Shown here one piece after another: positions 12,110-24,388 of a DNA stretch of 64,000 nt. The stretch covers positions 104,346,661 through 104,410,660 of the forward strand of contig NC_073746.1 in the NCBI RefSeq assembly GCF_029784135.1, written 5' to 3'. The translations under genes and the position numbers were made by a program. How positions within the stretch are numbered: the first letter of the stretch is position 1; each line of letters begins with the position of its first letter. Below the pieces are notes generated by a model. That model was not told where the DNA came from and made no database searches. It was given only the letters and a program-made list of their open reading frames with translations. Origin of the DNA: Toxorhynchites rutilus septentrionalis. Taxonomy: Eukaryota; Arthropoda; Insecta; Diptera; Culicidae.

Positions 12110-12740
12110 ACAGTCGTGATTTTGCTTTCTTTCGTTCTCGAGAGGTGGTTTTTCCACGGTTAAGTTTTTGGAAAAGGTTCAACATTTTCCGGGGACAAAG
12201 TTGCCAAAGTAAAATCTATCTGTGCTGTAGACGCATTGATTTGCAGCATTGTTGTATTACCCGATGAGTCAGTTGCTACCTCCGCTCCAGTAGGTGAAAT
12301 CATTTGAGCATTCAGAATCCTTGTCCGAAAAAAACCTCTCTTGAGAATGGATAGCAACCTGTCATTTTGAATCCAGCTAAGTTATTACTCAGATTGAAAG
12401 AAGCATTATAAGCCGATGCAACTATACCTGAAAGGTCGTGTATAGAAATAGTTTTTCCAGGGTGGTTGAGTAGCCAATAGTTCTGGGAAACTGAGAGCTT
12501 TTGCTTGAAAGGGCTCATAACTGAAACATCCAGCGGTTGTAAGCGATTTGTGACATAAGGTAGAGAAGATACATGAATTGTGCAATTTTCTCGGCAATCT
12601 CTTACTGAAATCGATACGCCCGTTTAAAAAGTTACACTTGAGTTTAAAAATTCCCAAATGCTGCGGAAAACTCATATTTCCTCCAACCCAAACGGAATAC
12701 ATACTTCCATTCGAATTAAAAATACTCATGTTTTGTCATT
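12110..12740 (-). pseudogene. pogo/Tigger-like transposase C-terminus, decayed
   Basis: Read on the minus strand, this is the last third of a pogo-group (Tc1/mariner superfamily) DDE transposase. Near 12500-12560 it reads LQPLDVSVMSPFK, the conserved segment before the third catalytic acidic residue in this family. Then come YWLLNHPGKTISIHDLSGI and GFKMTGCYPFSREVF, typical of Tigger/Jerky-type proteins. A stop follows at about 12312. In another frame LSPENVEPFPKT and KNHLSRTKESK match the tail usually found in such proteins, so at least one frameshift separates them. The upstream catalytic part and HTH domain are not recognisable. A nonfunctional relic; I am confident of the family, less so of the edges. 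Confidence 0.8.
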
Positions 12741-13950
12741 TGTCGATTTCATTTGGAATTGCTCTTCAGAGACATCTATACCATAAGAGTAAGAAAAGAA
12801 GATTATCAGAGTGCTATTCATCGTTCTTTGTTTCTGTTGTGAAGACAGAATTGTATGCCCAGGCTAACAACTTTTTGAAAAATCATTCCTGAAAATATTC
12901 ACCATTACAAAAACTGTTCCTTTCAATAGCAAAATTCTCATGTACATAAATTCCTTTCCAAAACAGAAATCGCCTACCGTTATACCAATCCGAGTAGTAT
13001 AGCTCTCTGTGATCCGCGTTAACTTGGCCAAACTGAAAAAGTGGGCAGTACTTCGTAAGTCATTATTGTCTTCCTTTTTAGCGAAATCCCTTTATATTGA
13101 ACCGTATATTGAAAAACTTTGCGGTAAGTTTCCACAAAAGATATATGATCAATTTCATCCTCCAACCAATCAACGGCATCAACAGAAGACTCCAATCGAT
13201 GCCTATTTTTGTAAAGCATAAAAACCAAATCACAATAACAGAAGTTCGTCACTACTCCTCGGATTCCTGGCGGTGCTGAGTCCCGTGGAGACGAAGGGAC
13301 AACTTTCCAACAGCTATTATAGATTCTCCGGCACTTCGGAGGGATCAAAATAGAGAAGACATTCATAGGAAGTGGAGCCCTTTCATCCCTACGCAAGTGC
13401 GCCAAAGCCGGAGCTTTTCACATCCCCGGTTTTTCCATTGGCAATTGAGCAGCTAGCTAGCTGGAAACGCACCAAGCTGGAAAATAGCTACGACATGGAG
13501 CCCAGAAGAGCCAGCAGTGAAAGAGACACAAAGAGGAACTTTCCATTTTTTTTCCCTACTTTCTGTTTTTGGCATCATTTGAGCTTGCATATAGCGTGTG
13601 GCGCTCTTCATTTTCAATTTACTTGGCTAAGAGGTTTTGCGGGACACGCTTCAATGGATGCAAATCATTTCAACCGTGTGTGTGCGGAAAAGTGCGAGTT
13701 GGAAACAGAGTCGGGGAAAAATCTGTTTAAGCAGCTATTGGGATCCGCGCACTGATCCGCGTGAAACTTTCTCTCGTTATTGAGCAGGATAATGATGGAC
13801 TGTGCGAACGTCTGCTTGTGGGTTGTGACAGCTCGTAGTTATGGCATTGTGCGTTTTAAGTGGTGCGATTGGATACCATTTTGATGCAGGATCCATGGTG
13901 TTCTCATGTGACTTTTATGTTTATTTTCAAAAATGGGAAACCATAATAAA
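12741..13950. other. No gene recognised
   Basis: Upstream (minus-strand sense) of the pogo remnant and possibly part of the same element at first. Open frames at 13019-13405 (minus) and 13372-13755 (plus) overlap each other and show no domain, signal peptide or repeat. I do not call them genes. Confidence 0.4.
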
Positions 13951-15737
13951 GGATTATGGGAGGCTCTTGACCGCCTTCGTAGCATCTTGTAGCTGCTTCA
14001 GTAAAGATCTGTGACTTGTGTTTTGATAGAGCAAATCATAATAAATTATCAGCACAATCATGAATAATGCATGTATATATTCCATATAAACTATATAGCA
14101 GACGATGCCAAGTTTTGCTAAATACTTAATACTTGAATAATCACGTACTTCACAGGAGTACTGTGTTCTACACATCCACACACCCGGGTCGCGGGGCCAG
14201 AGCAAAAACGGAATACCACGGGGCCAGACACACATATGTGTGGGGGAGGATTAATTTTCATCTACTAGCTGCTGTCGCCTTTGTTTCGTAGAGCAAACCA
14301 CACGCCGCTGAAAGCAGGTTATGAAAATATAATTCATAATGGTACAGGTACGGAGTACATTATGAGTATGAGGATCTGGCGTATGCGACGAGAGGGCATG
14401 ATGGGGGATTTAGTCTCGCCCGTCCTTCCGTACGATGATTGCTGCAGAAAATGGGTAATACTAGACGTACTTTAAGTCACAAGGAATAAAGAAAAAACAA
14501 CAAAATGTGCACCTCGCGTGTCAAGGTTTATTTCGTGTGCACCATATTTTGATACTGTGATGGTAGGATAAGCCCGACGGGGAAGATAATTGAAATATTA
14601 ATTACTGTTTTTGTGCTCTTCTCTGCTGTTTTAGTAATTAATAAAGTTAGTTATTTTAGGGCACAGGAAATGAACTTCAGGGCACAGAAGTTGATATTTC
14701 ATGAGCAAAAAAGAGAGTTTTATGATTATCAATTATCAATCATTTCAACTGACTTATTCATTCTACTTTTCTTTTGACATAGGACTATGTCTTTGATTTC
14801 TATATAGAGGTGTCACTCTACGGAAAATGTAACGATTTATTAAGAGTTTTCAAACGCATATTACTCAAAATGGTTATTGCGACATATAATATGTTGTGTT
14901 ATATATCATTAGACAGGAAATTTATCCAGATTTTTTTTTAAACCAAAAAAAAAGTTACCAATTTTACGATTTAATCGGGTATGTTTTCTTTTGATTGCAC
15001 TAATCAATTTGTGCTCAATTCATGTTTTCATCGTGCAGGTCTCACTACTAACAATTTGTGTAATTATGGTCCAGGATGTCATAATATCGAGTATGTTGTT
15101 TGGTTATGTAAAAATGCAACAAATGAATTTAAATGGCTGCTGATTTAGAAGATCGAAAGGGTATACCCACGTAAATCAGATTATGATAGCTTGAGTAGTC
15201 GCGATCTTACAGGGCTATAAAGTTATTACACACAATGTTCCGGACAGCGTGGTAACGAAGGAGATAATGCTATTTTTATCTGTAATATATTTTTGTAGTC
15301 ATAGATTGATTTGACTCAGTCTTATATTTATGTAGGTCTTAACTATTTAGACTTGTGTTTAAAAACGATACATGATGACTCTTTGTCTTCTTCTGCATGA
15401 TTGAATAAACAGAAGAAAAGGGTAGTAATGACTTTAATGATATTTTCGTGTACATTTTTGGATAGAATGTGGTACCGAATTCTACCACGTTATGTCATCT
15501 TACCCGTTTAAAGGATACAAGTACATACAGGAAACGGTTTTTCCAGCGCACCCATTTGATGTATCAAAAGAGTAAAAAAACAGATTTTGAACAATGAAAA
15601 ACTCAATTTAAATGCAATTACTACACACAATCACAGTCCTATGTCAAGATCCGGTCCGCGCCCCTAGGCTAAGACGCATCAACCTCTTTTAGTTTTTCTA
15701 GGGTTTTGACAGTGATGCTTCTTTATTATACACTTGC
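13951..15737. other. AT-rich spacer, no gene
   Basis: Long AT-rich noncoding sequence. The only structured patch is a GC-rich stretch near 14165-14235 in which cggggccaga occurs twice. I see no RNA gene or element boundary. Confidence 0.45.
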
Positions 15738-15850
15738 TGGCACGGGAAACTTCGTCCCACCCAAAATTAATTTTTTGTTATCAATACCTTCAAACATTCA
15801 CGTTTTCCTACTTACGATCATGGGTCCAATCGCAGAACTGTTCATCGTTG
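15738..15850 (-). mobile_element. Helitron-like 3'-end fragment
   Basis: Inverted copy of the 3' part found at 2.9-3.05, 11.5-11.6 and 18.7-18.84 kb: gcacgggaaacttcgtccca, then tttgttatcaataccttcaa and ccaatcgcagaactgttcat. Confidence 0.6.
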
Positions 15851-15967
15851 CAACTTCTAATTGACACTTTACAATTTACTTTTAATATAAAGGGCTTGGC
15901 CGGGTAAGGGAGTAAAAAGTGCCCCCAAACCAAATCACTAGCTGTATGGCAAATATTGTATAGGATA

Positions 15968-16307
15968 CTATCTGACCCGGCAAACTTCGTCCCGCCCAAA
16001 ATTTGTTTTTTGTTATCAATACCTTTAAACATTCACGTTTTCTTATTAAGCGCAAATTCATGAGTCCAATCGCAGAACTGTCCATTGATTGATTTTCTAA
16101 TCAATAAATATAGAATAATTGCTAAAAAACCTCCAAGTTTGGTTTCATTTGCTTGGTTAATTCTCGAGTAATGTAGAAATTTGTGTTTCATTGGTATGGT
16201 AGCCCCCCCTATGCACCAATTTTCATGTCGATCGGTTCAGTAGTTTCCGAGTCTATAAGAATCAGACAGACAGACAGACAAAAATCCATTTTTACATATA
16301 TAGATTA
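15968..16307 (-). mobile_element. Helitron-like copy, internally deleted
   Basis: On the minus strand it starts tctatatatgtaaaaatgga, then ttgtctgtctgtctg, keeps one satellite unit and ends ttgccgggtcagatag. It is the mirror partner of 18386-18835. Confidence 0.65.
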
Positions 16308-17036
16308 AATAAGAAATTTTGACGGTGTATTTGAACCCCTATGTGGTTTAACATAGGATCTATAGTGAAAAACGTACTTTTTCGTTTATTTTACGCCATC
16401 CTCAATACCTGCGAGATAAAAATTTGAAAAAAATACTGAATGTGCATCTTACTACGGTGGATCAAAAAAAAATATAAAAAAAAAATCATCAAAATTTTAG
16501 TACTAAAAAAATATTTTAATTTTGACATTTTTTTCCGGATTTGGAGATTCAGTACTACTCTAATTTATATTTAAATGTGTTTCTAGGGTTTTTTTGACAT
16601 GTGCCATTTTTTGTCGGATTTTTTTCAGTGTTGCGCGGTACAAAAAAAAATTGTTTTTCTATTTCCAAAGAGTTTGGTTGGGTAAGGGAGTGAAAAGTCC
16701 CCCAAACCAAATCACCAGCTGTATGGAAAATATTGTGTATGGTACACCATAGGATCTATGGTGAAAAATGCACCTGTTTGTTTTTTTTCACGCCATTATC
16801 AATAGAAAGTACATCTTACTTAGGTGTATCGATCAATATTTCAAACAATTATTCCATCAGGAAATGAAACACTAAAAAAAATTTTAATAAATTTTTATTT
16901 TTATTTTAAATTTTTTTTTTTTTTAATTTTGAGATTCAGTACTACTCTAGTTTGTATTCTAATTTCTTCCTACGTCTATTATAGGTTTATGTCATTTGTC
17001 ATTTTTTCGGATTTTTTAGAGTGTTTTTCGCGTTAC

Positions 17037-17038
<2 letters not shown>

Positions 17039-17089
<51 letters not shown>
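17039..17089. repeat. (TA)n microsatellite
   Basis: About 50 bp of TA in the centre of the inverted repeat. Confidence 0.95.
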
Positions 17090-17092
<3 letters not shown>

Positions 17093-17246
17093 AAAGCCTG
17101 TCTGTCCTGTCACTAAAGCCTAAAATTGATTACGTTGCACCGACGACACGTTGGCGGTGTCAAGTACCGCGTCTGCATTCCGGCCGGTGCCACTGGATAT
17201 TGCTGAGAGTGTTCGCGTGTTCGATCCTGCTGACCACGCTTTCCCG

Positions 17247-17419
<173 letters not shown>

Positions 17420-18385
17420 GGCATTTCGAAATTATGAAAACAAATATTACTCTGAGACCCAAATTTTACCATAATTTTTATTTTAATGCGTTCGTATGTG
17501 TTGTTTTTTCCACATATAGCGTATTTTTTATTGAGTTTTTAAGAGGATTGCGCGAAAAAAATATTTTTTTTGTTCTTTGGGCAAATTTTTAATTTATTCT
17601 GAATTTACAGACCCATTGCTGCACTAATATTTTTTAAATGTAGATAACATGTAGATATAAAAGACACATACGAACGCATTTAAATAAAAATTAGAGCAGA
17701 AGTGGGTCTATATATCAAATCAAAAATATATTTTTTGTTTTTTCAAAATTCCGAAGTTTCAGAAAATATATAAAATTGTTTTGTACTGCGTATTTTAATT
17801 CTTTTATTATTAGCTTTTTTTTGATGAAAAAATCGATACACCTTAGTAAAATGTATTTTCAGTATTTTTTCATATTTTTGTCTCAAACCTATTGATAATG
17901 GCGTGAAAAAAAAAACGAAAAGGTGCATTTTTCACCATAGATCCTATGGTGTACCATACATAATATTTTCCATACAGCTGGTGGTTTGGTTTGGGGGACT
18001 TTTCACTCCCTTTCCCAGCCAGACTCTTTGGAAATATAAATTTTTTTTTGTACCGCGCAACACTGAAAAAAATGACACATGTCTAAGAAACCGTAGAAAC
18101 AGATTTAAATATGAATTAGAGTAGTACTAAATTTCTAAATCCGGAAAAAAATTCGAAATTCCAAAGTTTGTTTTAGTACAAAAATTTTTGATGAAATTTT
18201 TTTTTTATTATTTTTTTTGATACACCGTAGTAAGATGAACATTCAGTTTTTTTTCAAATTGTCATCTCGAAGATTTTGAGGAAAAACGTAAAATAAACGA
18301 AAAAGTAATTTTTTCACTATAGATCCTATGTAAAACCACAGAGGGGTTCAAATAAACCGCCAAATTTTTTTATTTAATCTATCTA

Positions 18386-18835
18386 TATATATAAAAATGG
18401 ATTTCTGTCTGTCTGTCTGATTCTTATAGACTCGGGGGACTTTAGAGGGCCCGAAACGTTTCTATGGTGAATAGACACTTCCCCCCCTCTCTCTCTAAGA
18501 GGAGAAGAGGAGAGGGGTCTGTCTTTATTCTATCAAATATTCTGGATCAAATATTTATTCCATGTAACGGAGAAACATGTTATTTGCAAGTGGTTGAAAA
18601 ATATTGAACGAGAATTGTGTTTGAAAATAATCTGATATTATAATGATGAGTTTTGGTAGAAGTACTAGGAATTTTTCAGCAATTATTCTATATTTATTGA
18701 TTTATTGAGATCAATCAATGGACAGTTCTGCGATTGGACTCATGAATTTGCGCTTAATAAGAAAACGTGAATGTTTGAAGGTATTGATAACAAAAAAACA
18801 AATTTTGGGCGGGACGAAGTTTTCCGGATCAGCTA
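18386..18835 (+). mobile_element. Helitron-like copy, internally deleted
   Basis: Starts tctatatatataaaaatgga, then tttctgtctgtctg, and ends ttccggatcagctag before T. At ~450 bp it is a compact copy with both termini, flanked by A on the left side of TC and T on the right, as Helitron insertion would leave. Confidence 0.65.
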
Positions 18836-18934
18836 GTATTCTATACAATATTTGCCATACAGCTGATGATTTGGTTTGGGGGCACTTTTTATTCACTTAC
18901 CCGGCCAGGCCCTTTCCTAGGACTTCTACCAAAA

Positions 18935-19560
18935 CTTTTCATTATAATATCAGATTATTTCCAGACACAATTCTCGTTCAAGATTTTTAAACACTTGCAA
19001 AAAAAATGTTTCTCCGTTACATCGAATATGTTTGATATAGAAAATATGAGAGAATGAAAGTAGCCATAAATCGGATAACTTCTTCGAGTTTTGCTCTTAT
19101 CAACACATTCGGCGATTCATTTTTATTTATATTGATAGAAGAAGATATAGGAGTGGGTTTTATCACATTAAAATCCATCTCCACTCTCGAACAAAAATCA
19201 ATTTCGTTGGCGCAAACATCAAATGGACTAACAACGTTTGTCTCTATGTAATTATATATTGAATTGAATTTTCCGAATTATCCGAATTGTGTCTGTCCAG
19301 CATAGAAACATTTATTGCACCCTAAAACCTCCATACGCCGAATTTGGGTTCGTTTGCTTGATTAGTTCTCGAGTTATGCAGAAGTTTGTGTTTCATTTGC
19401 ATGGCAGCCCCTTCGCCTTTGAGAGGGGAGAGGAGTGTCGAACCACCATAGAAATATTTCGTGCCCTCTAAAACATCCACATGCCAAATTTGGTTCCGTT
19501 TGCTTGCTTAGTTCTCGGGTTATGCAGAAATTTCTGTTTCATTCGTATGACAGTAAGTTG
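18935..19560 (-). mobile_element. Helitron-like satellite fragment
   Basis: Reverse-complement copy of the segment at 11.24-11.45 kb (gaattgttcgattt-like run, aacatgttatttgcaagtg-like run) followed by two inverted satellite units (gcagaa.tt.tgtttcatt.g, ctcgagttatgcag). Confidence 0.6.
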
Positions 19561-19580
19561 CGAAAGATATGATTTCTAAA

Positions 19581-19793
19581 GAAGCGTCCATATTGTGCCG
19601 AATGATGCCGATCGGCCTATACAAGGCGGCATATTCGGTTCGTTATGTAATGTGGACTCCCCATCGGGTGCAGGAAGCCGTCACGAACACACGAAGCATA
19701 ATGCCGTAATCGCGAATTTACCCGGGCGGCACATCCACACTTAATCGGCTTTACCGGGCGGTCAAGGCCGATGCGTAATGTGGACGCTTGCCG
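19581..19793. mobile_element. Possible ~210-bp palindromic MITE
   Basis: The left end reads aagcgtccatattgtgcc and the right end, inverted, reads aagcgtccacattacgca. The phrase gtaatgtggac occurs twice and is unusually GC-rich for the area. Target duplication not evident. Confidence 0.4.
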
Positions 19794-20399
19794 ACGTGTC
19801 GATAACCGATTCGAATCATGCCGAACCCAACCCAAAACAAGTCAGTCCGGTTCAAAGAAAGTCGAACCAAAACAAAACGAAGTAAATCCACATGTGGGCG
19901 CGCCTTAAGATACATTCTCAGCCGAGACGAATCTCAAGGAACCAAATTGATTGCGTTTTTGAAAGAAACGGACTTATTTGATGAAATTTAATTTAACTGT
20001 CGGAGAACAATTGTGTGCGCTACACTTACAACGTCCCGTCATTTTGTCGGATGTTTTATGTGAATCGCACTTTATTCGAATAATTTAAAGTCTCCGTAAC
20101 CCTTTAACGGGCACAGGCATCTATATTGCCACCAACGTTTTTTCCTCTTCTTTAACAATAAATTATCACTTATAACCTTATGTGGTAACTTATTCTAATG
20201 TCTGGCAACATGCCTGATATTTTTGAGCGCGAAAAAATCAAATACTATTCATTTTGGAACCATTTTTGTGTAACCGGAATATATGGAGGGTAAAATCAAA
20301 ACCTAACCACAGAAAATGCAGGAAAAAATGAAAGATTTATAAATAATTGATTAACTGTAAAATATTAGGCGTTTTCTTAACGCACTAACTGCCTCGTTT
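19794..20399. other. No gene recognised
   Basis: A purine-rich patch (gtccggttcaaag, gaaccaaaacaaaacgaagt) followed by AT-rich noncoding sequence up to the minisatellite. Confidence 0.4.
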
Positions 20400-21150
20400 T
20401 GATTGGTCGGTTTCGTACGGTTTCCCCAACACAGTCATCAAAACCAAGCAGTCTTGGGGAAATCGGCATTGCAAATACATGAAAGTAGGGGAATTTTTGT
20501 TCCTACCGAAAAATGTTCCCCAACACAGACTTCAAAACCAAGCAGCGATGGAGAAATCAGCATTGCAAACACATGAAAGTAGGGGAATTTTTGTTCCCAC
20601 CGAAAAATGTTCCCCAACACAGACTTCAAAACCAAGCAGCGATGGAGAAATCAGCATTGCAAACACATGAAAGTAGGGGAATTTTTGTTCCCACCGAAAA
20701 ATGTTCCCCAACACAGACTTCTAAACCAAGCAGCGATGGAGAAATCAGCATTGCAAACACATGAAAGTAGGGGAATTTTTGTTCCCACCGAAAAATGTTC
20801 CCCAACACAGACTTCAAAACCAAGCAGCGATGGAGAAATCAGCATTGCAAACACATAGGGGGTAGGGGGAGTTTTTGTTCCCACCGAAACGTGTTCCCTA
20901 ACATAGATTTCTAAACCAAGGTACCTGGAGGATATCGGCATTTCAAATTCATGCAAGTCGGAGGTATTTTTGTTCCGACTGAAATGTGTTTCCCTAAGAC
21001 AGACTTCAAAACCAAGGTTTTTGGGAAAATCGGCTCTGCAAATAATTGCAAACTGCGAGTACTTCTGTCTTCGCTTGCCTTTGTGCAGACTGGAATGTGT
21101 CTGTCCTAACACGATCTTCTAAACTTAGGAACCTGGGCCCTCATTCTATT
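20400..21150 (+). repeat. 94-bp minisatellite array
   Basis: Four nearly identical 94-bp units start near 20438, 20532, 20626 and 20720 (core aaaccaagcagcgatggaga, then ttgttcccaccg). A fifth starts near 20814 and two or three diverged units follow to about 21150. The leading edge (ttttgattgg, then ccccaacaca) and the trailing odd unit (tgtgcagactggaatgtgtc) match the edges of the inverted arrays in copies A and E. Near-identity of the central units indicates recent local homogenisation. Confidence 0.95.
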
Positions 21151-21561
21151 CAACAAACGCATAATTCATTGCACAGAATAGTTGCACTGATCTGCGTGGG
21201 TGATCGGCAATCTTCCTTTACGATGGTCCATGCCGTAAAGTTGCTGATCCAGTGTTGCTTCGCTACTGTTCTTCATTGAACGCATCGAAATCACACGAAT
21301 CTATTTTAATTTGAGAAGTGGATAACTTAGACGCAAATATGCTCTTTTCGCACTTAAATGCATATGACTTCTTTGGGGTCGTTTGTCTGCTCTCAGCCAC
21401 CACTGCAAGGAACTATACTCATCTTATACTTTACGCAACAATTCATCAGTTCACACTTCTTATAAACGAATTTTAATGTCTAGTGAACTTGTTCACGAAT
21501 CTAAACGGTGCTTCAACGAATAATAAATAACGGTACTCAGTATAAACAAAAAAAAAAGTCA
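21151..21561. other. No gene recognised
   Basis: Noncoding sequence between the minisatellite and copy D. Confidence 0.4.
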
Positions 21562-21848
21562 CAGGAGGGTTGTGTCCGAGACATGACCGCATAGTTATCG
21601 TAGGATTCCGTTAGGCTACCTGTTGATTTGAATATGTTTGAAGAATTACATCGTTAAACACATATATTATATTCTTCAATAAAAAAATTGTTATGGAGTG
21701 CCGAAATTGATTGGCGCAAAAACCTCATGAATCCATCATGAAATGACTGGACAATAAGCGTTTGAAATTGGACAATTTTCACGATGTGCTCGAATTTCGA
21801 TTTTCAATTTGTACCCCAATATGTTCCCGAAAGACGTAATCCTACGTC
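21562..21848 (+). mobile_element. Hairpin-ended modular element, copy D (minimal)
   Basis: The left hairpin has arms GGTTGTGTC (21568-21576) and GACATGACC (21580-21588) with loop CGA; all nine pairs form with wobble. The right end gacgtaatcctacgtc is at 21833-21848. At about 287 bp it is the shortest copy and has no cargo module, so it indicates how little sequence lies between the two ends. CAAAA lies on both sides (left within an A-run). Confidence 0.65.
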
Positions 21849-23332
21849 AAAATTGCAAAATTTCATACATTGCGGCAATGTATAGATGTTAAGAGCATTG
21901 TTCTGTATGTTCAAACAGAAAGATTAAAAGCGGAAGACACCGAATTGATTATTTTTATATTAATTGTGATATATGGGAAAACCATGGCTGCATTTTAGGA
22001 ATTGATTCGAAAGATGCCACACGAAGAATGATTTTTACAAATAATCTTTATATGAAAGTAACACATTAAGACACATGTTTAGTAAATACTTATCTGAAGT
22101 TTACAAAAAAATTAATCATGTTTATCTTTCATAATCTCACATGTTATGAATATACTGACTATAATCTCACAAATTTGTACATCACTGCTTTTTCAAGTAA
22201 AAATAATTACGACCAGTACGATACCCATGTTCAAATTTAATACGACCGTCAAGGGTTAAACATCGGATCAAAACTTCGTCAAATATGCTTCTTTTCAAAA
22301 TAGCACAAAAAAAATCGCACAAAAAAAAGGTTCGCCTATACAATCAATAATTACGGAAAGAAAATCCATTTCTTTTTCGCAAGTGTAATATTTTTTTCAA
22401 AAAAGCCTAGCTTGTTTAAGTTATGATTGAACGACACTACCACTTTCCACGAAAATCTGAGAACCACTGTATTGGATTGGCATGGAATGGCTGTATAGGG
22501 GAAGTCCGGGCAAGACGCCCCTGTTAAGCAAAACAGGATAAAACATGCATTTTTACTAAACATTCCAACGTTTCTTCACATCCACAACGTAGCCACGTTT
22601 GTTTTCTTTGTAATGAAATGAGCAATAACGATTACGAATAGGCAAACCAACAAAAATAACGAGAATTCTAAACGCACTCAGTTGATCACGAATTTTCGAG
22701 GCATTTTAGTTACCAAACGCCGAAAACGATGGTACTCTTCCGCTTTCTTTTTTTTTTTTTTTTTGATACGATAAAGCCTTCTTTCTCATTTGAACACAAT
22801 AAAATTGATTCACGAATACATATTCATGGTGAAAGACTAAAAATATGTTTGATCACTTTTGTCTCAAATTCCGAACATCATTTTTGTCACTGACTCATAT
22901 TCCGAACACTTTTGTCTCAAATTCCGAACAGCAAAAATGCAATTTTTTTCAAAAATTATAACTTTTGAACTACTGGACCGATTTATATGATCGATATATC
23001 AAATTAAAGTCAATTAGCTACACTTTTTTGGAAAAATGTTATGCTCGCAAAAAAATGGAGTTTACTTTTGTAATTACTGATTGTGTTTGTTTATTATAGT
23101 TTACATGGTTTTGAGACCTAGCTATATCGATATCGATACTTGTAAATAATGTTAAAATGAAGTCTATAACCCAAAGAATTTCAGGATTTTGAATATTATG
23201 TTTTTTATAACATTAAATTTCAAAGAATTCACATTTGAAAACAAAGTGTTCGCAATTTTAATCATGCGTAGAAACTTGATTCATATTCCGAACACTAATT
23301 TTAATGATGATTTCTGCATAACATATCATTTT
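21849..23332. other. AT-rich repeat debris
   Basis: About 22457-22502 carries the phrase tctgagaaccactgtattgg and catggaatggctgtata, shared with 53047-53090 and 54356-54408. About 22850-23330 holds ccgaac-containing repeats and aactactggaccgattta, with counterparts after the BEL element at 30.8-30.96 kb (cctcaaagaattctgg and atgaagtgttcgga). No gene. Confidence 0.5.
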
Positions 23333-23688
23333 TGTTGCGGCACACGTCACGTTATTATGCATTGTATCTATATATTGCGGCACACGCCACATCAGTATCA
23401 TTCCATACAACAATTATAAGTATTGTATGTACCCAAAACCCAATCCATTTAAAACAAGAGGATTAGCGTAGGTCATTCCCATCTAATCCCTATCGTATTG
23501 TCTCGAAGGATAGGATATAGAAGCAAATCCAGAAAATGTGGCCTATATAAAGCGATGAGATATCCAGCACGCTCTCTTACTCTGCTTCAAGTTAGATAGC
23601 GTACAACATCATCGAAAGTGTCTCATCTGCGTTGTGATATCAGAAATAAAATTATTATATCGGAATTAAAATTAGTTGAAATAAACCC
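23333..23688 (+). repeat. BEL 5' LTR
   Basis: Starts TGTTGCGGC and is shared with 30233-30588 to ataaaccc. The true LTR may extend a few bases further on this side (ttcgaaataaag), with the 3' copy shortened. It contains a TATA box and AATAAA signals. Confidence 0.85.
23544..23550 (+). promoter_or_regulatory. TATA box of 5' LTR
   Basis: TATATAA within ggcctatataaagcg. The pyrimidine-rich ctctcttactctg about 30 bp downstream is a plausible initiation zone. The same site exists in the 3' LTR. Confidence 0.6.
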
Positions 23689-24388
23689 TTCGAAATAAAG
23701 TTTTGGTCCTTCGAGCCGGATCAGTCGCTGTTACTGTCGATTCGCGAGTGATTTCTAGTAGTGACTTTCGCATTCAAGTACTGTGTGAACAAGTTAATCA
23801 AACCTGTAAAAAGGAACTTTCGTTGCGTATGCCAAGCGGCATGACAAAAAGTGAACTGTATCCGCCAATTGTGATCTATTCAAACAAACGTGCTAAAACG
23901 AACCTGCGCAAACAAATTCCGATTACTCATCGTATTGTTTCATCGTTGTGATCCCGCATAATTAGACGCGTGTGCTAGACAAGGCTTGAGTTGGCTTGGG
24001 TTACTGCGTGCATTGTGTGCGAATCTAAGCACTCACCATCAAAAGGAAGCTGCGATCAAATCATCTGAAGGAAGCTGTGAGGTAATCGTAACGGACGTCA
24101 GAAGAAGAGTACGTAAGTACTGCATGCTTTTGCATATTTCGAGAAGAATATTACGAGAAAATAAGTGGTGAAATAAAGAGTAGGTCAAGCGTTTTAATCG
24201 TGACACGTTATATCATTTATCAAGCGATCCATTTGATTAACCTGATGATTTCGATCGCCAGCATTCATCCCTGATTAGTTGGTTGTGTTGTTGCATGGTG
24301 TTATCTGGTGTTGTACAAATTGATCATTAACTAATACAAGAAAAATTGATTACGAAAACAGGACAAAGCAAATTGCCAATTACCGTAC

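Noticed and set aside
13019..13755. Two overlapping ~128-residue frames as a host gene
   Set aside because: No domain, no splice context, mutual overlap and neighbouring transposon debris.
20438..21112. Overlapping 60-150-residue frames with repeated peptide units
   Set aside because: They are produced by the 94-bp minisatellite; frames shift each unit and exist on both strands.
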